The notes under the pieces are model-generated. The model was given only the letters and a program-made list of their open reading frames with translations. It searched no databases and was not told the DNA's origin. From positions 186,001 to 250,000 of the forward strand of contig NZ_ATZJ01000001.1 in assembly GCF_000428145.1 (NCBI RefSeq): a stretch of 64,000 bases of DNA, read 5' to 3'. This document shows, one piece after another, positions 26,415 to 34,799 of this stretch; positions within the stretch are counted from its first letter, which is position 1; the number at the start of each line of letters is the position of its first letter. This DNA is from Chitinilyticum litopenaei DSM 21440. Lineage in GTDB: Bacteria > Pseudomonadota > Gammaproteobacteria > Burkholderiales > Chitinibacteraceae. A program made the position numbers and the translations under genes.

Positions 26415-26888
26415 ATGGCCATGCAACGCATCGAACTCGAATTGTTTGCCGATTATTTCCAGTTTTATTTGCAGGATGAAGACTGCCAGAACGACCTCTC
26501 CGAGGCGTGGACCGCTGAGGCCGTACGCGATCTGCTTGCTGTTGCACCGGGGATTGTCGGCGTCGGCACCATGCGCAATATGGATGTGCCGGTCGCCATC
26601 GATCTGCGCGAGGGGGAGCCCGACATCCAGTTCGGTGACTGGGACCATATCAGTGAATTTTCGATCGACGTGCCCAGCGGCAAGCTGGTTGTCGCTGGCT
26701 GCTCGGACTATTTCCCAAAGGCGACCCGAATCCCGCTGGAGCCTGGTTCGTATCAGGGGCGCGTACTTTGCCAAGGACTAGCCACGCTGAGCGAGGATGG
26801 GCTTGAGGGCCAGGATCATTACACCGTGCAGCTCTGGCCTGGCACAGCGCGTCCGGGCCGCGTCATCAAGGCATGGCAGCAGGGCTGA
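26415..26888 (+). CDS. Conserved hypothetical cytosolic protein
   Basis: A 157-residue acidic protein beginning MAMQRIELELFADYFQFYLQ, with LAVAPGIVGVGTMRNMDVPV, then VPSGKLVVAGCSDYFPKA and HYTVQLWPG near the end. I recall similar uncharacterised proteins across bacteria, but no function is known. The start is chosen at the double Met; a GTG at 26379 gives a longer, less natural N-terminus. No clear ribosome-binding site was seen. It is followed by a palindromic repeat. Confidence 0.75.
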   Translation: MAMQRIELELFADYFQFYLQDEDCQNDLSEAWTAEAVRDLLAVAPGIVGVGTMRNMDVPVAIDLREGEPDIQFGDWDHISEFSIDVPSGKLVVAGCSDYFPKATRIPLEPGSYQGRVLCQGLATLSEDGLEGQDHYTVQLWPGTARPGRVIKAWQQG

Positions 26889-26944
26889 TTCAGCGTGCTG
26901 CCTGAGGACCTGTGCCCTGCTCTTAGATAGGAAGTGATTGCAAT

Positions 26945-27008
26945 GGGTATAAGGCTGGAGCCTTTTAAAGCAAAAGGCTTTGGCCATATCACCATATAGG
27001 TATATGGT
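26945..27008. repeat. Double palindrome between convergent genes
   Basis: Starting with GGGTATAAGG, it contains the perfect hairpin AGCCTTTT-AAAGC-AAAAGGCT and then ACCATAT-AGGT-ATATGGT (26991-27008). The second hairpin ends on the first base of the GNAT stop codon. It looks like a divergent member of the GGGTATTG family and could terminate both convergent transcripts. Confidence 0.55.
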
Positions 27009-27523
27009 CAGGGCGTTCCCAGCAGTACATCATTGGCGTGCCGGGTCTGGCTGAGCAGGAATTCCGCCGTGCCGACCTTGCGGTAGCCGTGCGCCAGGTA
27101 GAAGGCGCTCGCACGCGTATTGCGGGAATTGACCGTCAGCCACAGGGGGCTGGCGGCCAGCTGGCGCGCGGCGTTTTCGGCGGCGCGCAGCAGCGCCCGG
27201 CCAAGGCCCTGGCGGTGGCAGTGTTCCTGCACGTACAGCGTTTCCAGCTCGGCGCGCGCCGCGTCGGCGTCCGGGCAGCGCTGGCCGAAGGCGACGACGG
27301 CGAAACCGAGCAGATTGCCGCCCCGTTCGGCGACGAGGACGCTTTTGCCAGGATCAGTGAGCAGCGCCGCGTAGCGGGCGGGCGTGAAGGCGTCGAGCAC
27401 GTAATCGGCGATTTCCGCGGAAATGCCTGCATCGGCATAGGTGTGCAGCCAGACCTGGCTGGCGAGCACGGCCAGCCGGGCTGCGTCACCGGCTTGACCG
27501 TGACGCACGACGACACCCGTCAT
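27008..27523 (-). CDS. GNAT family N-acetyltransferase
   Basis: A 171-residue acetyltransferase with the acetyl-CoA motif LYVQEHCHRQGLGRALLRAA, a following NSRNTRASAFYLAHGYRKVG segment and a typical N-terminal VVVRHGQAGDAARLAVL. The substrate is unknown. Its start codon lies 3 nt after the dgkA stop, so it belongs to the same minus-strand operon as dgkA and the BPSS1780-type gene. Confidence 0.87.
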   Translation of the reverse strand: MTGVVVRHGQAGDAARLAVLASQVWLHTYADAGISAEIADYVLDAFTPARYAALLTDPGKSVLVAERGGNLLGFAVVAFGQRCPDADAARAELETLYVQEHCHRQGLGRALLRAAENAARQLAASPLWLTVNSRNTRASAFYLAHGYRKVGTAEFLLSQTRHANDVLLGTP

Positions 27524-27526
27524 GGC

Positions 27527-27913
27527 CTACTTCACCCCATACACCTGCCACAGCACCAGTGCCCACATCGCGAACAGGTTGACGAGGCAGACAAGCTGGG
27601 CGGCGCTGCCGAGGTCCTTGGCGCGTTTGGCCAGGGCGTGGTGTTCCAGCGAGGTGTGGTCCACCGCCGCTTCCACGGCGGAGTTCAGCAGCTCGACGAT
27701 CACGCTGGCGACGTGGCTGCCGATCAGCACGGCCGTGCCCCAGCCGGGCAGCGGCAGCGCCAGCGCGGCGATGACGCCGACGATGGCCAGCAGCGAGACC
27801 TGGCGAAAGGCCGCCTCGTTGTCCCAGCCGGCCTTCAGGCCGTCCAGCGAGTAACCCAGTGCATTCAATACACGACGTATGCCTGTCTTGCCTTTGAAGG
27901 GGCTTTCTTTCAC
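27527..27913 (-). CDS. dgkA: Diacylglycerol kinase
   Basis: A 128-residue trimeric membrane kinase that recycles diacylglycerol to phosphatidic acid. It has an N-terminal amphipathic region (GIRRVLNALGYSLDGLKAGW with AFRQ), three membrane helices, and the signature VELLNSAVEAAVDH in the second helix, followed by AKRAKDLGSAAQ. Length is normal. It starts with GTG; GGAG lies 7 nt upstream, and the GTGA overlaps the stop codon of the upstream membrane-protein gene by 4 nt, which fixes the start. Confidence 0.96.
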   Translation of the reverse strand: MKESPFKGKTGIRRVLNALGYSLDGLKAGWDNEAAFRQVSLLAIVGVIAALALPLPGWGTAVLIGSHVASVIVELLNSAVEAAVDHTSLEHHALAKRAKDLGSAAQLVCLVNLFAMWALVLWQVYGVK

Positions 27914-28689
27914 GCGGATACTCCAGTTGGTATGGTGGAATTCGGCTCGAAAACGCTGGCGTAGATGGTGTAATTGGTCAGCATCAGCACCGGAAAGACC
28001 ACGAGCAGGCCCAGTAGCCAGGGCAGGCTGCCGATGACGATCAGTCCCAGGCCCAGCACGCCCATGGCGCACAGTGGCAGCAGGTTGCGCCAGAAGGCCA
28101 GCAGCGACAGCTTCATCGCCTCGCCGGGGCGCAGGCCCTGCAGCAGCACCAGCTGCGGGGCGAAAAAATAGCTGCTGTACACCAGCAGCAGGCTGGCGAA
28201 AATGGTGAGCGCCAGCGGCCAGTAGGCGAGCAGCTCGGGGATTTGCTCGGGGCTGGTCTTCGGGTCGTTCAGTTTCGCCAGCAGCTCGGCGGGCAGCGTG
28301 GCCTCGACGAGCTGGGTCAGCAGCAGCATCACCACGGTCATCAGCACGAAGTAGTAAAGCCCGACGCGGATCAGTGGCACGGGCTGATGCCGCAGCCCGG
28401 CGAACAGGTCGGCGATCTGCGGTGTGCGTCCGGTGTTCTGCTGCTCGCGCGCGGCGGCGACAAAGCTGGCCAGCAGCCCCGGCATGAGCACGGCGCTGAC
28501 AATGGCGCCGAGCACCGGAATCAGCATGACGATCAGCGTCATGACGATCAGCAGTGACGACAGCGCCAGCCAGGCCAGCGGCGCGCCGCGAAACAGCGCA
28601 AAGGCGGCGGCCAGCCACTGCCAGCAGTCGATGACGCGGCGGCGGCGCGGTTCGAGCTGGTTGTCGATGATGAGGTCGGTCTGGTCCAT
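27910..28689 (-). CDS. BPSS1780 family membrane protein
   Basis: A 259-residue protein with six or so membrane helices. The N-terminus has VIDCWQWLAAAFALFRGAP, followed by LIVMTLIVMLIPVLGAIVS and the VLMPGLLASFVAAAREQQ segment typical of the betaproteobacterial BPSS1780 family. The function is unknown. It is the first gene of a three-gene minus-strand operon; its stop overlaps the dgkA start by 4 nt. The family is a useful marker for a betaproteobacterial host. Confidence 0.88.
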   Translation of the reverse strand: MDQTDLIIDNQLEPRRRRVIDCWQWLAAAFALFRGAPLAWLALSSLLIVMTLIVMLIPVLGAIVSAVLMPGLLASFVAAAREQQNTGRTPQIADLFAGLRHQPVPLIRVGLYYFVLMTVVMLLLTQLVEATLPAELLAKLNDPKTSPEQIPELLAYWPLALTIFASLLLVYSSYFFAPQLVLLQGLRPGEAMKLSLLAFWRNLLPLCAMGVLGLGLIVIGSLPWLLGLLVVFPVLMLTNYTIYASVFEPNSTIPTGVSA

Positions 28690-28920
28690 GGGCGTCGCGG
28701 AAAAAGTGGGCAGGGGGCAATCGTAGCAGCGACGGCGCTTTCCGTGTCAGCCGGGCAGTATCGGCCGGCAGTGTGAAACGGCCGTGAAGGCCTTCGCCAA
28801 TGCGTGGCGCCGTTCACTCACGCAAGAAACATCGAAAACCATTTACCACAGAGGCACAGAGGAAAAGACAAGGTTCTGTCCCTGCACCATGCTGTGTCAC
28901 AGAAGCATGGGCAACCACTT

Positions 28921-29021
28921 CGTCATACCGGCGTCCCACTGGGATTCCCTGCGGTCAAAGCCGGTATCCAGACTGAATCGTTAACCGGAACCACTGGATT
29001 GCGGCCTGTGCCGGAATGACG
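28921..29021. repeat. dRS3-like palindromic element, copy 3
   Basis: CGTCATACCGGCG at the left and GTGCCGGAATGACG at the right bracket inner palindromes similar to the copies at 10677 and 35205, but the CTCAGCAA ends are missing. A CCACAGAGGCACAGAGG motif lies about 60 nt to its left. The 731-nt gap 28690-29420 has no gene I can support. Confidence 0.55.
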
Positions 29022-29067
29022 AATTCAAGACCACAGCACGGTTCCTGATTATGTCTCTGCTGCAGAA

Positions 29068-29150
29068 TCGTCATTCGCGCGTACGCGGGAATGACGATGA
29101 CGGTGTGAAATCAAGCGTTGCTCTGGATGCCCGCCTTCGCGGGCATGACG
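29068..29150. repeat. Two adjacent short palindromes of dRS3 type
   Basis: 29068-29097 is a near-perfect 30-nt palindrome beginning TCGTCATTCGCGCG. 29126-29150 reads GATGCCCGC-CTTC-GCGGGCAT followed by GACG. Both are the ATTCCC-spacer-GGGAAT class found as dispersed repeats in many beta- and gammaproteobacteria. Confidence 0.55.
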
Positions 29151-29420
29151 AAAAAAGGGTTTCTGAAAGAGAGGCACATAATCAGGACACGGTTTTGGCT
29201 CATAGCCAAAGACAAATCCGGAGCAAGGCCGTTCGCTGATGTCCATGGAACGGCGGCGGTTTCTGTGCCTCCGAGTCTCTGTGGTGGGTTTGGGTCTTGG
29301 CTTCAGCGTCTTGCTTGCCGGCAGGTCTTGCTATCGGCAAGGCCTTGTGTGGCTGTGTTCATGACGTCGGGTGCGCTACACTCACGGAACTTTTCCGGGA
29401 ATGGGCAACTCTGCCGTTTC

Positions 29421-29861
29421 ATGATGCTGCGCCGTCTTGTGCTGATCCTGCTGATGTGTGTCCTGCCGCTGCAAGCGTTTGCCGCGGCGGCGATGATGCA
29501 TTGCCAGCCGCAGGCCGCGTCCTGCGCCGACGGCGCTTGCGCGGGAGCCGCGCACGACCATGCCGCCGGCACGGCCGCGCATGCGCACGACGATGACCTC
29601 GGCGGCCATGCGCAGGCCGCGCCGGATGCCGATCACTCCGCCCAGGCCGCCGCGCCGGATCATGACCCGTCCGACCGTGCGCCGGCCGGCAAGCTCGCCG
29701 GCTGCAGCGACTGCGGCCACTGCGCCGTGTGCTCGCCGGCGCTGTCGCCGCTGAGCGTGCACGTTCCGCCTCCCGCCGATCCCCGTTTTGCCCTGCCGCT
29801 CGCCGCCCTGGCGCCGGTGGGCGAATACGCGCCGCTGCTGCGCCCGCCCCGCCTGGGCTGA
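29421..29861 (+). CDS. His/Cys-rich exported protein at the head of the copper cluster
   Basis: A 146-residue protein with a signal peptide (VLILLMCVLPLQAFA) and a mature part full of His, Asp and Cys: HDHAAGTAAHAHDDD, then CSDCGHCAVCSPAL. This composition suggests metal binding, probably copper in view of the following genes. It is similar in style to small proteins that precede TolC-type and copper-oxidase genes, but I do not assign a family. The double ATG at 29421/29424 is chosen because the signal peptide starts there. TolC-like gene follows 149 nt later. Confidence 0.7.
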   Translation: MMLRRLVLILLMCVLPLQAFAAAAMMHCQPQAASCADGACAGAAHDHAAGTAAHAHDDDLGGHAQAAPDADHSAQAAAPDHDPSDRAPAGKLAGCSDCGHCAVCSPALSPLSVHVPPPADPRFALPLAALAPVGEYAPLLRPPRLG

Positions 29862-30010
29862 TCTCCCCGCGTCCAAGCCTGCCTGCCGTTCCAGACGGCG
29901 CGGCCGCTTGCCGACGCCCGCCCCGGCAGCGCCACGAGCGATGGCGCGCCGGCCCGCCGCCCCGTGCGGCACGGGTGGCCCCTGCGCCACCCCGCTGGAG
30001 ATCTCTTACC

Positions 30011-31225
30011 ATGACCAGAATGCACCATCCCGGCCGCTGGCTGGGTGGCCTGCTGCTGTGGCCCTTGCTGGCCATCGCACAGGCCGCCGCCGCGCCGCCG
30101 GACTACCCGCCGCCCGCCTGGCTGGGCGACGCACCGCGTCTTGCCACCGAGCTGGCCGCGCCGCCGCTGACCTTCGATCGCGTCACGCGCATCGCGCTGC
30201 TGTCCGCCCCCGGACTGTGGGATGCCTATCGCGCGCACGGCATCAGTCCGGCACAACTCGCGCGCCTGCCGCACTGGCGGGACGCCGCGCCGCTGTCCGT
30301 GCGCCGCGACGTCCTCGGGCTCGACGCCGCACCGCTCGCCCGCGCTCAGCTCACCGAGGCCGTGCTGGCCCAGGTTGCCGCGGCCCGTCTGGACTGGCTG
30401 CGGCTGGCGCTGGCCGACCAGCAGCTGGCGCTGTGCCGGCAGCAGCAGCAGGCGGCGCAGGCCGCGCTGACGCTGATGCAGGCGCAGTATCGCGCCGGCA
30501 ACGCCGCCGAGGACAAGCTCTTGCCGGTGCAACTGGCCGCCCGCCGCGCCGACGCGGATGTGCTCGACTGCCGCGCCAGCGCCGCTGCCGCCCGCCGCGA
30601 TCTGGCGCAGCGGCTCGGCCTGCCGCCGGGCAGCGCGCTTGCGGCCGCGCCGTTGCCGGAACTGCCGGCGATCCTGCCGGCGCAGGACGCCATCGCCGCC
30701 CTTGCCGCGCAAAGCCCGGCTGCGCGGCTGCGCGCGCAGGCGCTCGCCACCGAGGCGAAACTGCTGCCGGCGCGCGGCGCCACGCGCGGCGTCAGTCTGC
30801 CCCTGCTGCACGGTTTCGACGCCGAAGCCATGCCGCCGGTCAGCGGCGAGCAGCTTGCCGCCTGGCGGGCCGAACAGGAGGCCGATGCGCAGCTTGCCGC
30901 CGAATACGCCGGGCTGACGCTGGCCAGACAGCGGTATGCGCTGCTGGCCGAGCAATTGCCGGATGCCCGGCGCTATACCCGGGTGATGCTGACGCACTAC
31001 AACGGCATGCTCGGCAGCGTGTACGAGCTGATCGCCGCGCGCGCCGCCGAGTTCGCGCTGCAGCGCGAGCTGCTCGAACAGCAGGCCGCCTTCTGGCAGC
31101 ACTGGCTGGCGCTCGACGCGCGTCTGGCCGGCGCGCTGGAGAGTGATTTCCCGCAGTCCGCACCGTCTTCCCCCGTCGCCACGCCGGCGGCCACGCACAA
31201 GGAGCACGACCATGCAGCGCCGTGA
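30011..31225 (+). CDS. TolC-family outer-membrane factor
   Basis: A 404-residue exported protein with a signal peptide (LLLWPLLAIAQAAAA) and long Ala/Leu/Gln-rich helices typical of TolC-type outer-membrane channels. The usual two-fold repeat is visible in segments such as LRLALADQQLALCRQQQQAAQAAL and, near the C-terminus, YELIAARAAEFALQRELLEQQ (each a long coiled helix). TolC proteins form export ducts with inner-membrane pumps; no pump gene is adjacent. Here it is likely tied to copper handling: its end overlaps the multicopper oxidase start by 14 nt. Confidence 0.8.
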   Translation: MTRMHHPGRWLGGLLLWPLLAIAQAAAAPPDYPPPAWLGDAPRLATELAAPPLTFDRVTRIALLSAPGLWDAYRAHGISPAQLARLPHWRDAAPLSVRRDVLGLDAAPLARAQLTEAVLAQVAAARLDWLRLALADQQLALCRQQQQAAQAALTLMQAQYRAGNAAEDKLLPVQLAARRADADVLDCRASAAAARRDLAQRLGLPPGSALAAAPLPELPAILPAQDAIAALAAQSPAARLRAQALATEAKLLPARGATRGVSLPLLHGFDAEAMPPVSGEQLAAWRAEQEADAQLAAEYAGLTLARQRYALLAEQLPDARRYTRVMLTHYNGMLGSVYELIAARAAEFALQRELLEQQAAFWQHWLALDARLAGALESDFPQSAPSSPVATPAATHKEHDHAAP

Positions 31226-32513
31226 TTTTCTCGGGGTCAGCGCTGGCGCGCTGGCCAGTCTTGGTCTTGCAGGTATTGCCACGCAAGCCAATGCCAGCAA
31301 AGGCTCTGGCGATACACCCGTGGCGGTAAAGGGTGGGCGCACGCCGGTGACGACGCTGAATACCCGTACGCTGGGTTTTCGCATGAACAATGGCGTGAAG
31401 GAATACCACCTGATCGCCGAAGCCATCGAACAGGAAGTCGCCCCCGGCATGACGGCGCTGTTCTGGGGCTATAACGGCAGCAGCCCGGGGCCGACCATCG
31501 AGGCCATCGAGGGTGATCGCGTGCGCATTTTCGTCAGCAACAAGCTGCCCGAGCACACCACCATCCACTGGCACGGCATCCTGCTGCCGGCCGGCATGGA
31601 CGGCGTGGGCGGGCTGACGCAGCCGCAGATCAAGCCGGGCGAAACCTATGTCTACGAGTTCACCCTCGGCAAATCCGGCACCTTCATGTACCACCCGCAC
31701 GCTGACGAAATGGTGCAGATGGCGCAGGGCATGATGGGCATGTTCATCGTGCATCCGAAAAACCCTGCCGAGCGCCGTGTCGACCGCGATTACGCCTTCA
31801 TGCTGGCCAGCTACAAGATCGACCCCGGCACGCGCCGGCCCGATCCGGCGGAAATGCTCGATTTCAACCTGTGGACCTTCAACAGCCGCACCTTCCCGGC
31901 GATTGCGCCGCTGGTGGCGCGCACCGGCGAACGGGTGCGCATCCGCGTGGCCAACCTGACAATGACCAATCACCCGGTGCATGTGCACGGCGTCGATTTC
32001 CGCGTCACCGGCACCGACGGCGGCTGGATTCCCGAGGCCGGGCAATGGCCAGAAGTGACGACCGATGTCGCGGTCGGGCAGATCCGCGTGATCGAGTTCG
32101 TCGCCAAGGCGCCGGGCGACTGGGCGCTGCACTGTCACAAATCGCACCACACCATGGGGCCGATGGGGCATGGCGTGCCCAATATGCTCGGTGTCGACCA
32201 GGCCGCCGCCACGCAGCAGATCGAGGCGCTGCTGCCCGGTCAGCACTATATGGAAATGGGCACGAACGGCATGGCCGAAATGCAGGACATGGCGGCCATG
32301 GCGGCGATGATGCCGCTGCCGCCCAACACCCTGCCGATGATGACCGGTGAAGGGCCGTTCGGGCCGATTGAAATGGGCGGCATGTTCACGCTGCTCAAGG
32401 TGCGCGATGAGCTGCAGCCGGGCGATTACAGCGACCCCGGCTGGTACGAACACCCACCGGGTACCGTCGCCAGACCGGCAGACAGCAAGGCCTTCAGCGG
32501 CATACCCATCTGA
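31212..32513 (+). CDS. Tat-exported multicopper oxidase
   Basis: A 433-residue periplasmic multicopper oxidase. The N-terminus MQRRDFLGVSAGALASL is a twin-arginine signal. All four copper clusters are in order: HWHG near 119, YHPHADE near 160, HPVHVHG near 253 and HCHKSHHTMGPM near 306 (the Cys-His electron path and axial Met). A Met/Gly-rich tail follows. Such enzymes oxidise Cu(I) to the less toxic Cu(II) in the periplasm. AAGGAG lies 7 nt before the ATG, and the start overlaps the TolC-like gene by 14 nt. The assignment to copper detoxification is from family and context. Confidence 0.93.
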   Translation: MQRRDFLGVSAGALASLGLAGIATQANASKGSGDTPVAVKGGRTPVTTLNTRTLGFRMNNGVKEYHLIAEAIEQEVAPGMTALFWGYNGSSPGPTIEAIEGDRVRIFVSNKLPEHTTIHWHGILLPAGMDGVGGLTQPQIKPGETYVYEFTLGKSGTFMYHPHADEMVQMAQGMMGMFIVHPKNPAERRVDRDYAFMLASYKIDPGTRRPDPAEMLDFNLWTFNSRTFPAIAPLVARTGERVRIRVANLTMTNHPVHVHGVDFRVTGTDGGWIPEAGQWPEVTTDVAVGQIRVIEFVAKAPGDWALHCHKSHHTMGPMGHGVPNMLGVDQAAATQQIEALLPGQHYMEMGTNGMAEMQDMAAMAAMMPLPPNTLPMMTGEGPFGPIEMGGMFTLLKVRDELQPGDYSDPGWYEHPPGTVARPADSKAFSGIPI

Positions 32514-32540
32514 ACATCATTCACGACAACGATACTGAAA

Positions 32541-32613
32541 CACAGAGAAATACCAGGGCCGGAGCAACAGGCAGAATGATCACAAGCCCATGCTTTTCGC
32601 TGTGCCTCTGTGG
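32541..32613. repeat. CACAGAG-type inverted repeat, copy 2
   Basis: CACAGAGA on the left and GCCTCTGTGG on the right are inverted halves of the repeat seen at 10565-10647. It lies between the multicopper oxidase and the cupredoxin genes. Confidence 0.45.
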
Positions 32614-32641
32614 TTCAAGACTTTTTGAATAAGGAAACATC

Positions 32642-33136
32642 ATGAAAACCACCCTGATCATCACATCCTTCCTGCTGGCGCTGTCCGCGCCCGTCGCTTT
32701 TGCCGCCGGTGCCGGCGATCACGACCATGGCAGCATGCATGGCGCGGCCTACAGCTTTGGCGAGCCGGGCAAGGCCGCCGAGGTCACGCGCACCATCAAG
32801 GTTGGCATGGGCGATGACATGAAATTCGTGTTCGACCCGCCCATCGGCAGCATCAAGCGTGGCGAGACCATCCGTTTCGAGGTCAGCAACGCCGGCAAGC
32901 AGGTGCACGAATTCTCGGTGGGCGACGCCGCCAGCCAGCGCGCGCACGCCGCGATGATGAAGAAAATGCCCGACATGAAGCACGACGCCGACCCGAGCGC
33001 GGTGACGCTGGAGCCGGGCAAAAGCGGCAGCGTGATCTGGAAGTTCAGCAAGGCCCCGCAGGGCGACATCGTGTTCGCCTGCCAGAAGCCGGGCCACTAC
33101 GAGGCCGGGATGGTGCACAAGGCCAAGCTGAAATAA
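32642..33136 (+). CDS. Periplasmic cupredoxin (plastocyanin/azurin-like)
   Basis: A 164-residue exported protein with a signal peptide ending PVAFAA and an N-terminal His/Met patch (GDHDHGSMHG). The cupredoxin domain has a type 1 copper site: His in QVHEFSVGD near 88, then Cys, His and Met in FACQKPGHYEAGM near 146-156. The Met-rich insert AAMMKKMPDMKH may bind Cu(I). It likely carries electrons or copper for the adjacent multicopper oxidase. ATG placement fits the signal peptide. Confidence 0.92.
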   Translation: MKTTLIITSFLLALSAPVAFAAGAGDHDHGSMHGAAYSFGEPGKAAEVTRTIKVGMGDDMKFVFDPPIGSIKRGETIRFEVSNAGKQVHEFSVGDAASQRAHAAMMKKMPDMKHDADPSAVTLEPGKSGSVIWKFSKAPQGDIVFACQKPGHYEAGMVHKAKLK

Positions 33137-33194
33137 GAAAGTTTCGCTGTCGTGTGAAAGAACGCCCCTGCCCTTGCAGCAGCCGAGAAGCGCA

Positions 33195-33398
33195 GCGGCC
33201 AACAGGGTTTCGCGGGTGAGATGTTTGAGCCCGCAGGGCGAGTTTCGAACCCGCGCTGTTGGTCGCGAGCATCGCAGGGAACCCCGCGTAGCGGGGCTGC
33301 GGTCACCGCACAGCTTGGCGGCTTGCCGCCTAGCGGCGCGCGATGCAGAGCTAGGGCGCGCCTTGGGGGTGTCGGGGGGCTTGGCAAGACAAGCCCCC
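33195..33398. other. Highly self-complementary intergenic segment
   Basis: Within the 424-nt gap between the cupredoxin and DUF411 genes I see successive inverted pairs. GCGGCCAACAG (33195-33205) matches CTGTTGGTCGC (33256-33266) with CGCGGGT/ACCCGCG inside. Then come CCCCGC-GTA-GCGGGG, GGCGGC-TT-GCCGCC, and GGGGGCTTG/CAAGCCCCC (33375-33398). No coding frame is convincing. It could be a structured RNA or a remnant of a mobile element; similar-looking text is, as I recall, found in proteobacterial integrative elements, which I cannot verify. Confidence 0.5.
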
Positions 33399-33560
33399 TG
33401 ACGTGCCGCCGGCACACCGGCACTTAACACCGCGCCGCAGGCGCTGAAAAATCATCCTTTCCGAAGCAGATACAGTAATCAACACCAGAATACCCACAAA
33501 CCCATAACGATACAGCCATCACTTGCAAAGGCCTTCCAACCCATACCCAAGGATATGATC

Positions 33561-33983
33561 ATGAAAAACCGCATCCTGGCCGTACTGGCCACACTTGTTT
33601 CCGCCTCCGTGCTCGCCGCCCCGGCGGGGACGATGTACAAGGACCCGAACTGCGGCTGCTGCGGCGAGCACGCCAAGCACCTGCGCGCGGCCGGTTACAG
33701 CATCAAGGAAGAAGGGCGCAGCGACATGCCGGCGATCAAGCAGAAATACGGCACCGACAAGGCGGCCAGCTGCCACACGCTGGTGATCGGCGGCTACGCC
33801 GTCGAAGGCCACGTTCCCGCCGCCGCCATCGCCAAATTGCTGAAGGAAAAACCGGCCGCCAAGGGCATCGCGGTGCCCGGCATGCCGGCCAATTCGCCGG
33901 GAATGGGCGAGTACAAGCCCGGGACGATAGACGTCGTGCTGATCGCCAGGGACGGCAGCGTGAAGCCCTACGGGCGCTTCTGA
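33561..33983 (+). CDS. DUF411 family periplasmic metal-binding protein
   Basis: A 140-residue exported protein with a signal peptide (ILAVLATLVSASVLAA) and the DUF411 signature DPNCGCCGEHAKHLRAAGY, whose Cys/His cluster probably binds copper. SCHTLVIGGYAVEGHVPA supplies a further Cys-His pair. DUF411 proteins are common in copper-resistance loci. AAGGA lies 7 nt before the ATG at 33561; the ATG 6 nt upstream is too close to it. Last gene of the copper cluster. Confidence 0.9.
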   Translation: MKNRILAVLATLVSASVLAAPAGTMYKDPNCGCCGEHAKHLRAAGYSIKEEGRSDMPAIKQKYGTDKAASCHTLVIGGYAVEGHVPAAAIAKLLKEKPAAKGIAVPGMPANSPGMGEYKPGTIDVVLIARDGSVKPYGRF

Positions 33984-34064
33984 GCGGCAAGTCGGCAAGG
34001 CCGGGCAAATGCCGGCGCGGCGGATGTTTTATAAAGTCCGTTTCCCCTGGCGAGGACCTGTGCC

Positions 34065-34577
34065 ATGCAAGACCCCCGTATCGTGCATTCCCCAGCGCGG
34101 CTGTTGCATGGCCGCAATCTGCAGACCAGCATGCGCGACGGCCGCAGCCAGATTGAGGTGCCTGCTGCCTGGCAGCGCGTGCTGGGCGAGCGCCTGCTGG
34201 AGAACCTGCCCAAGCGCCGCGAGCCGCAGCGGCTGAGCGTGGCCTATGGCGCGGTGTGGGATTTCCGCCCGGACGACCTGTCGTTCAACTACCTGATGGG
34301 CGTCGAGGTGCTGCCGGGCAGCGCGCCGCAGCCCGGCATCAGCGCGCTGCTGCTGCCCGAGGGCGAGTACGCGGTGTTCTGCTCGCGGGTGGCGCGCAGC
34401 GAGGCGGAGTTTCATGCCGTCATCGGCGAATGCTGGGCGTTCGCGCTCGACGACTGGCTGCCGCGCAGCGGCCGCCGCCAGCGCCATGCGCCGTCGTTCG
34501 AATACTACGACGAGCGCGCCGAGCCCGCGCTGGCCGAACGCGTGATCGAACTGTGGCTGCCGCTGGCGGCGGCGTAG
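34065..34577 (+). CDS. GyrI-like effector-binding domain protein
   Basis: A 170-residue stand-alone GyrI-like (AraC effector-binding) protein: the opening ARLLHGRNLQTSMRDG, then FNYLMGVEV, the LLLPEGEYAVFCSRV strand and a C-terminal FEYYDERAEPALAERVIELWLPL. It has no DNA-binding domain. Such proteins bind amphipathic small molecules and may work as drug-binding or gyrase-interacting factors. It is a single gene on the plus strand. The 222-nt gap after it has no feature I can support apart from the Shine-Dalgarno of the next gene. Confidence 0.82.
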   Translation: MQDPRIVHSPARLLHGRNLQTSMRDGRSQIEVPAAWQRVLGERLLENLPKRREPQRLSVAYGAVWDFRPDDLSFNYLMGVEVLPGSAPQPGISALLLPEGEYAVFCSRVARSEAEFHAVIGECWAFALDDWLPRSGRRQRHAPSFEYYDERAEPALAERVIELWLPLAAA

Positions 34578-34799
34578 CCCGCACCGCGCCTGCTGGCGCC
34601 GCGCGTCGTGCAGCTTGCGGATAGGGCTGGCGCATACATGAGTATGTATGTAGCTGCAGCCATTTCAGAATTTGGCCTGTGGATTTATACCTGCCTGTTG
34701 GTTCATTTGCTGTGCATGCCGGCCATCGTCGTGCTGCGTCATCGCCGCTGGCTGCCGGCTATAGTCAGCTTCCCTTTTTGCCTTTTCCGGAGGCGTGCG

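Noticed and set aside
33195..33270. A tRNA-like look (a GAGTTTCGAACCC stretch resembling a T-arm)
   Set aside because: I could not find a matching acceptor stem, D-arm or anticodon arm at the right distances.
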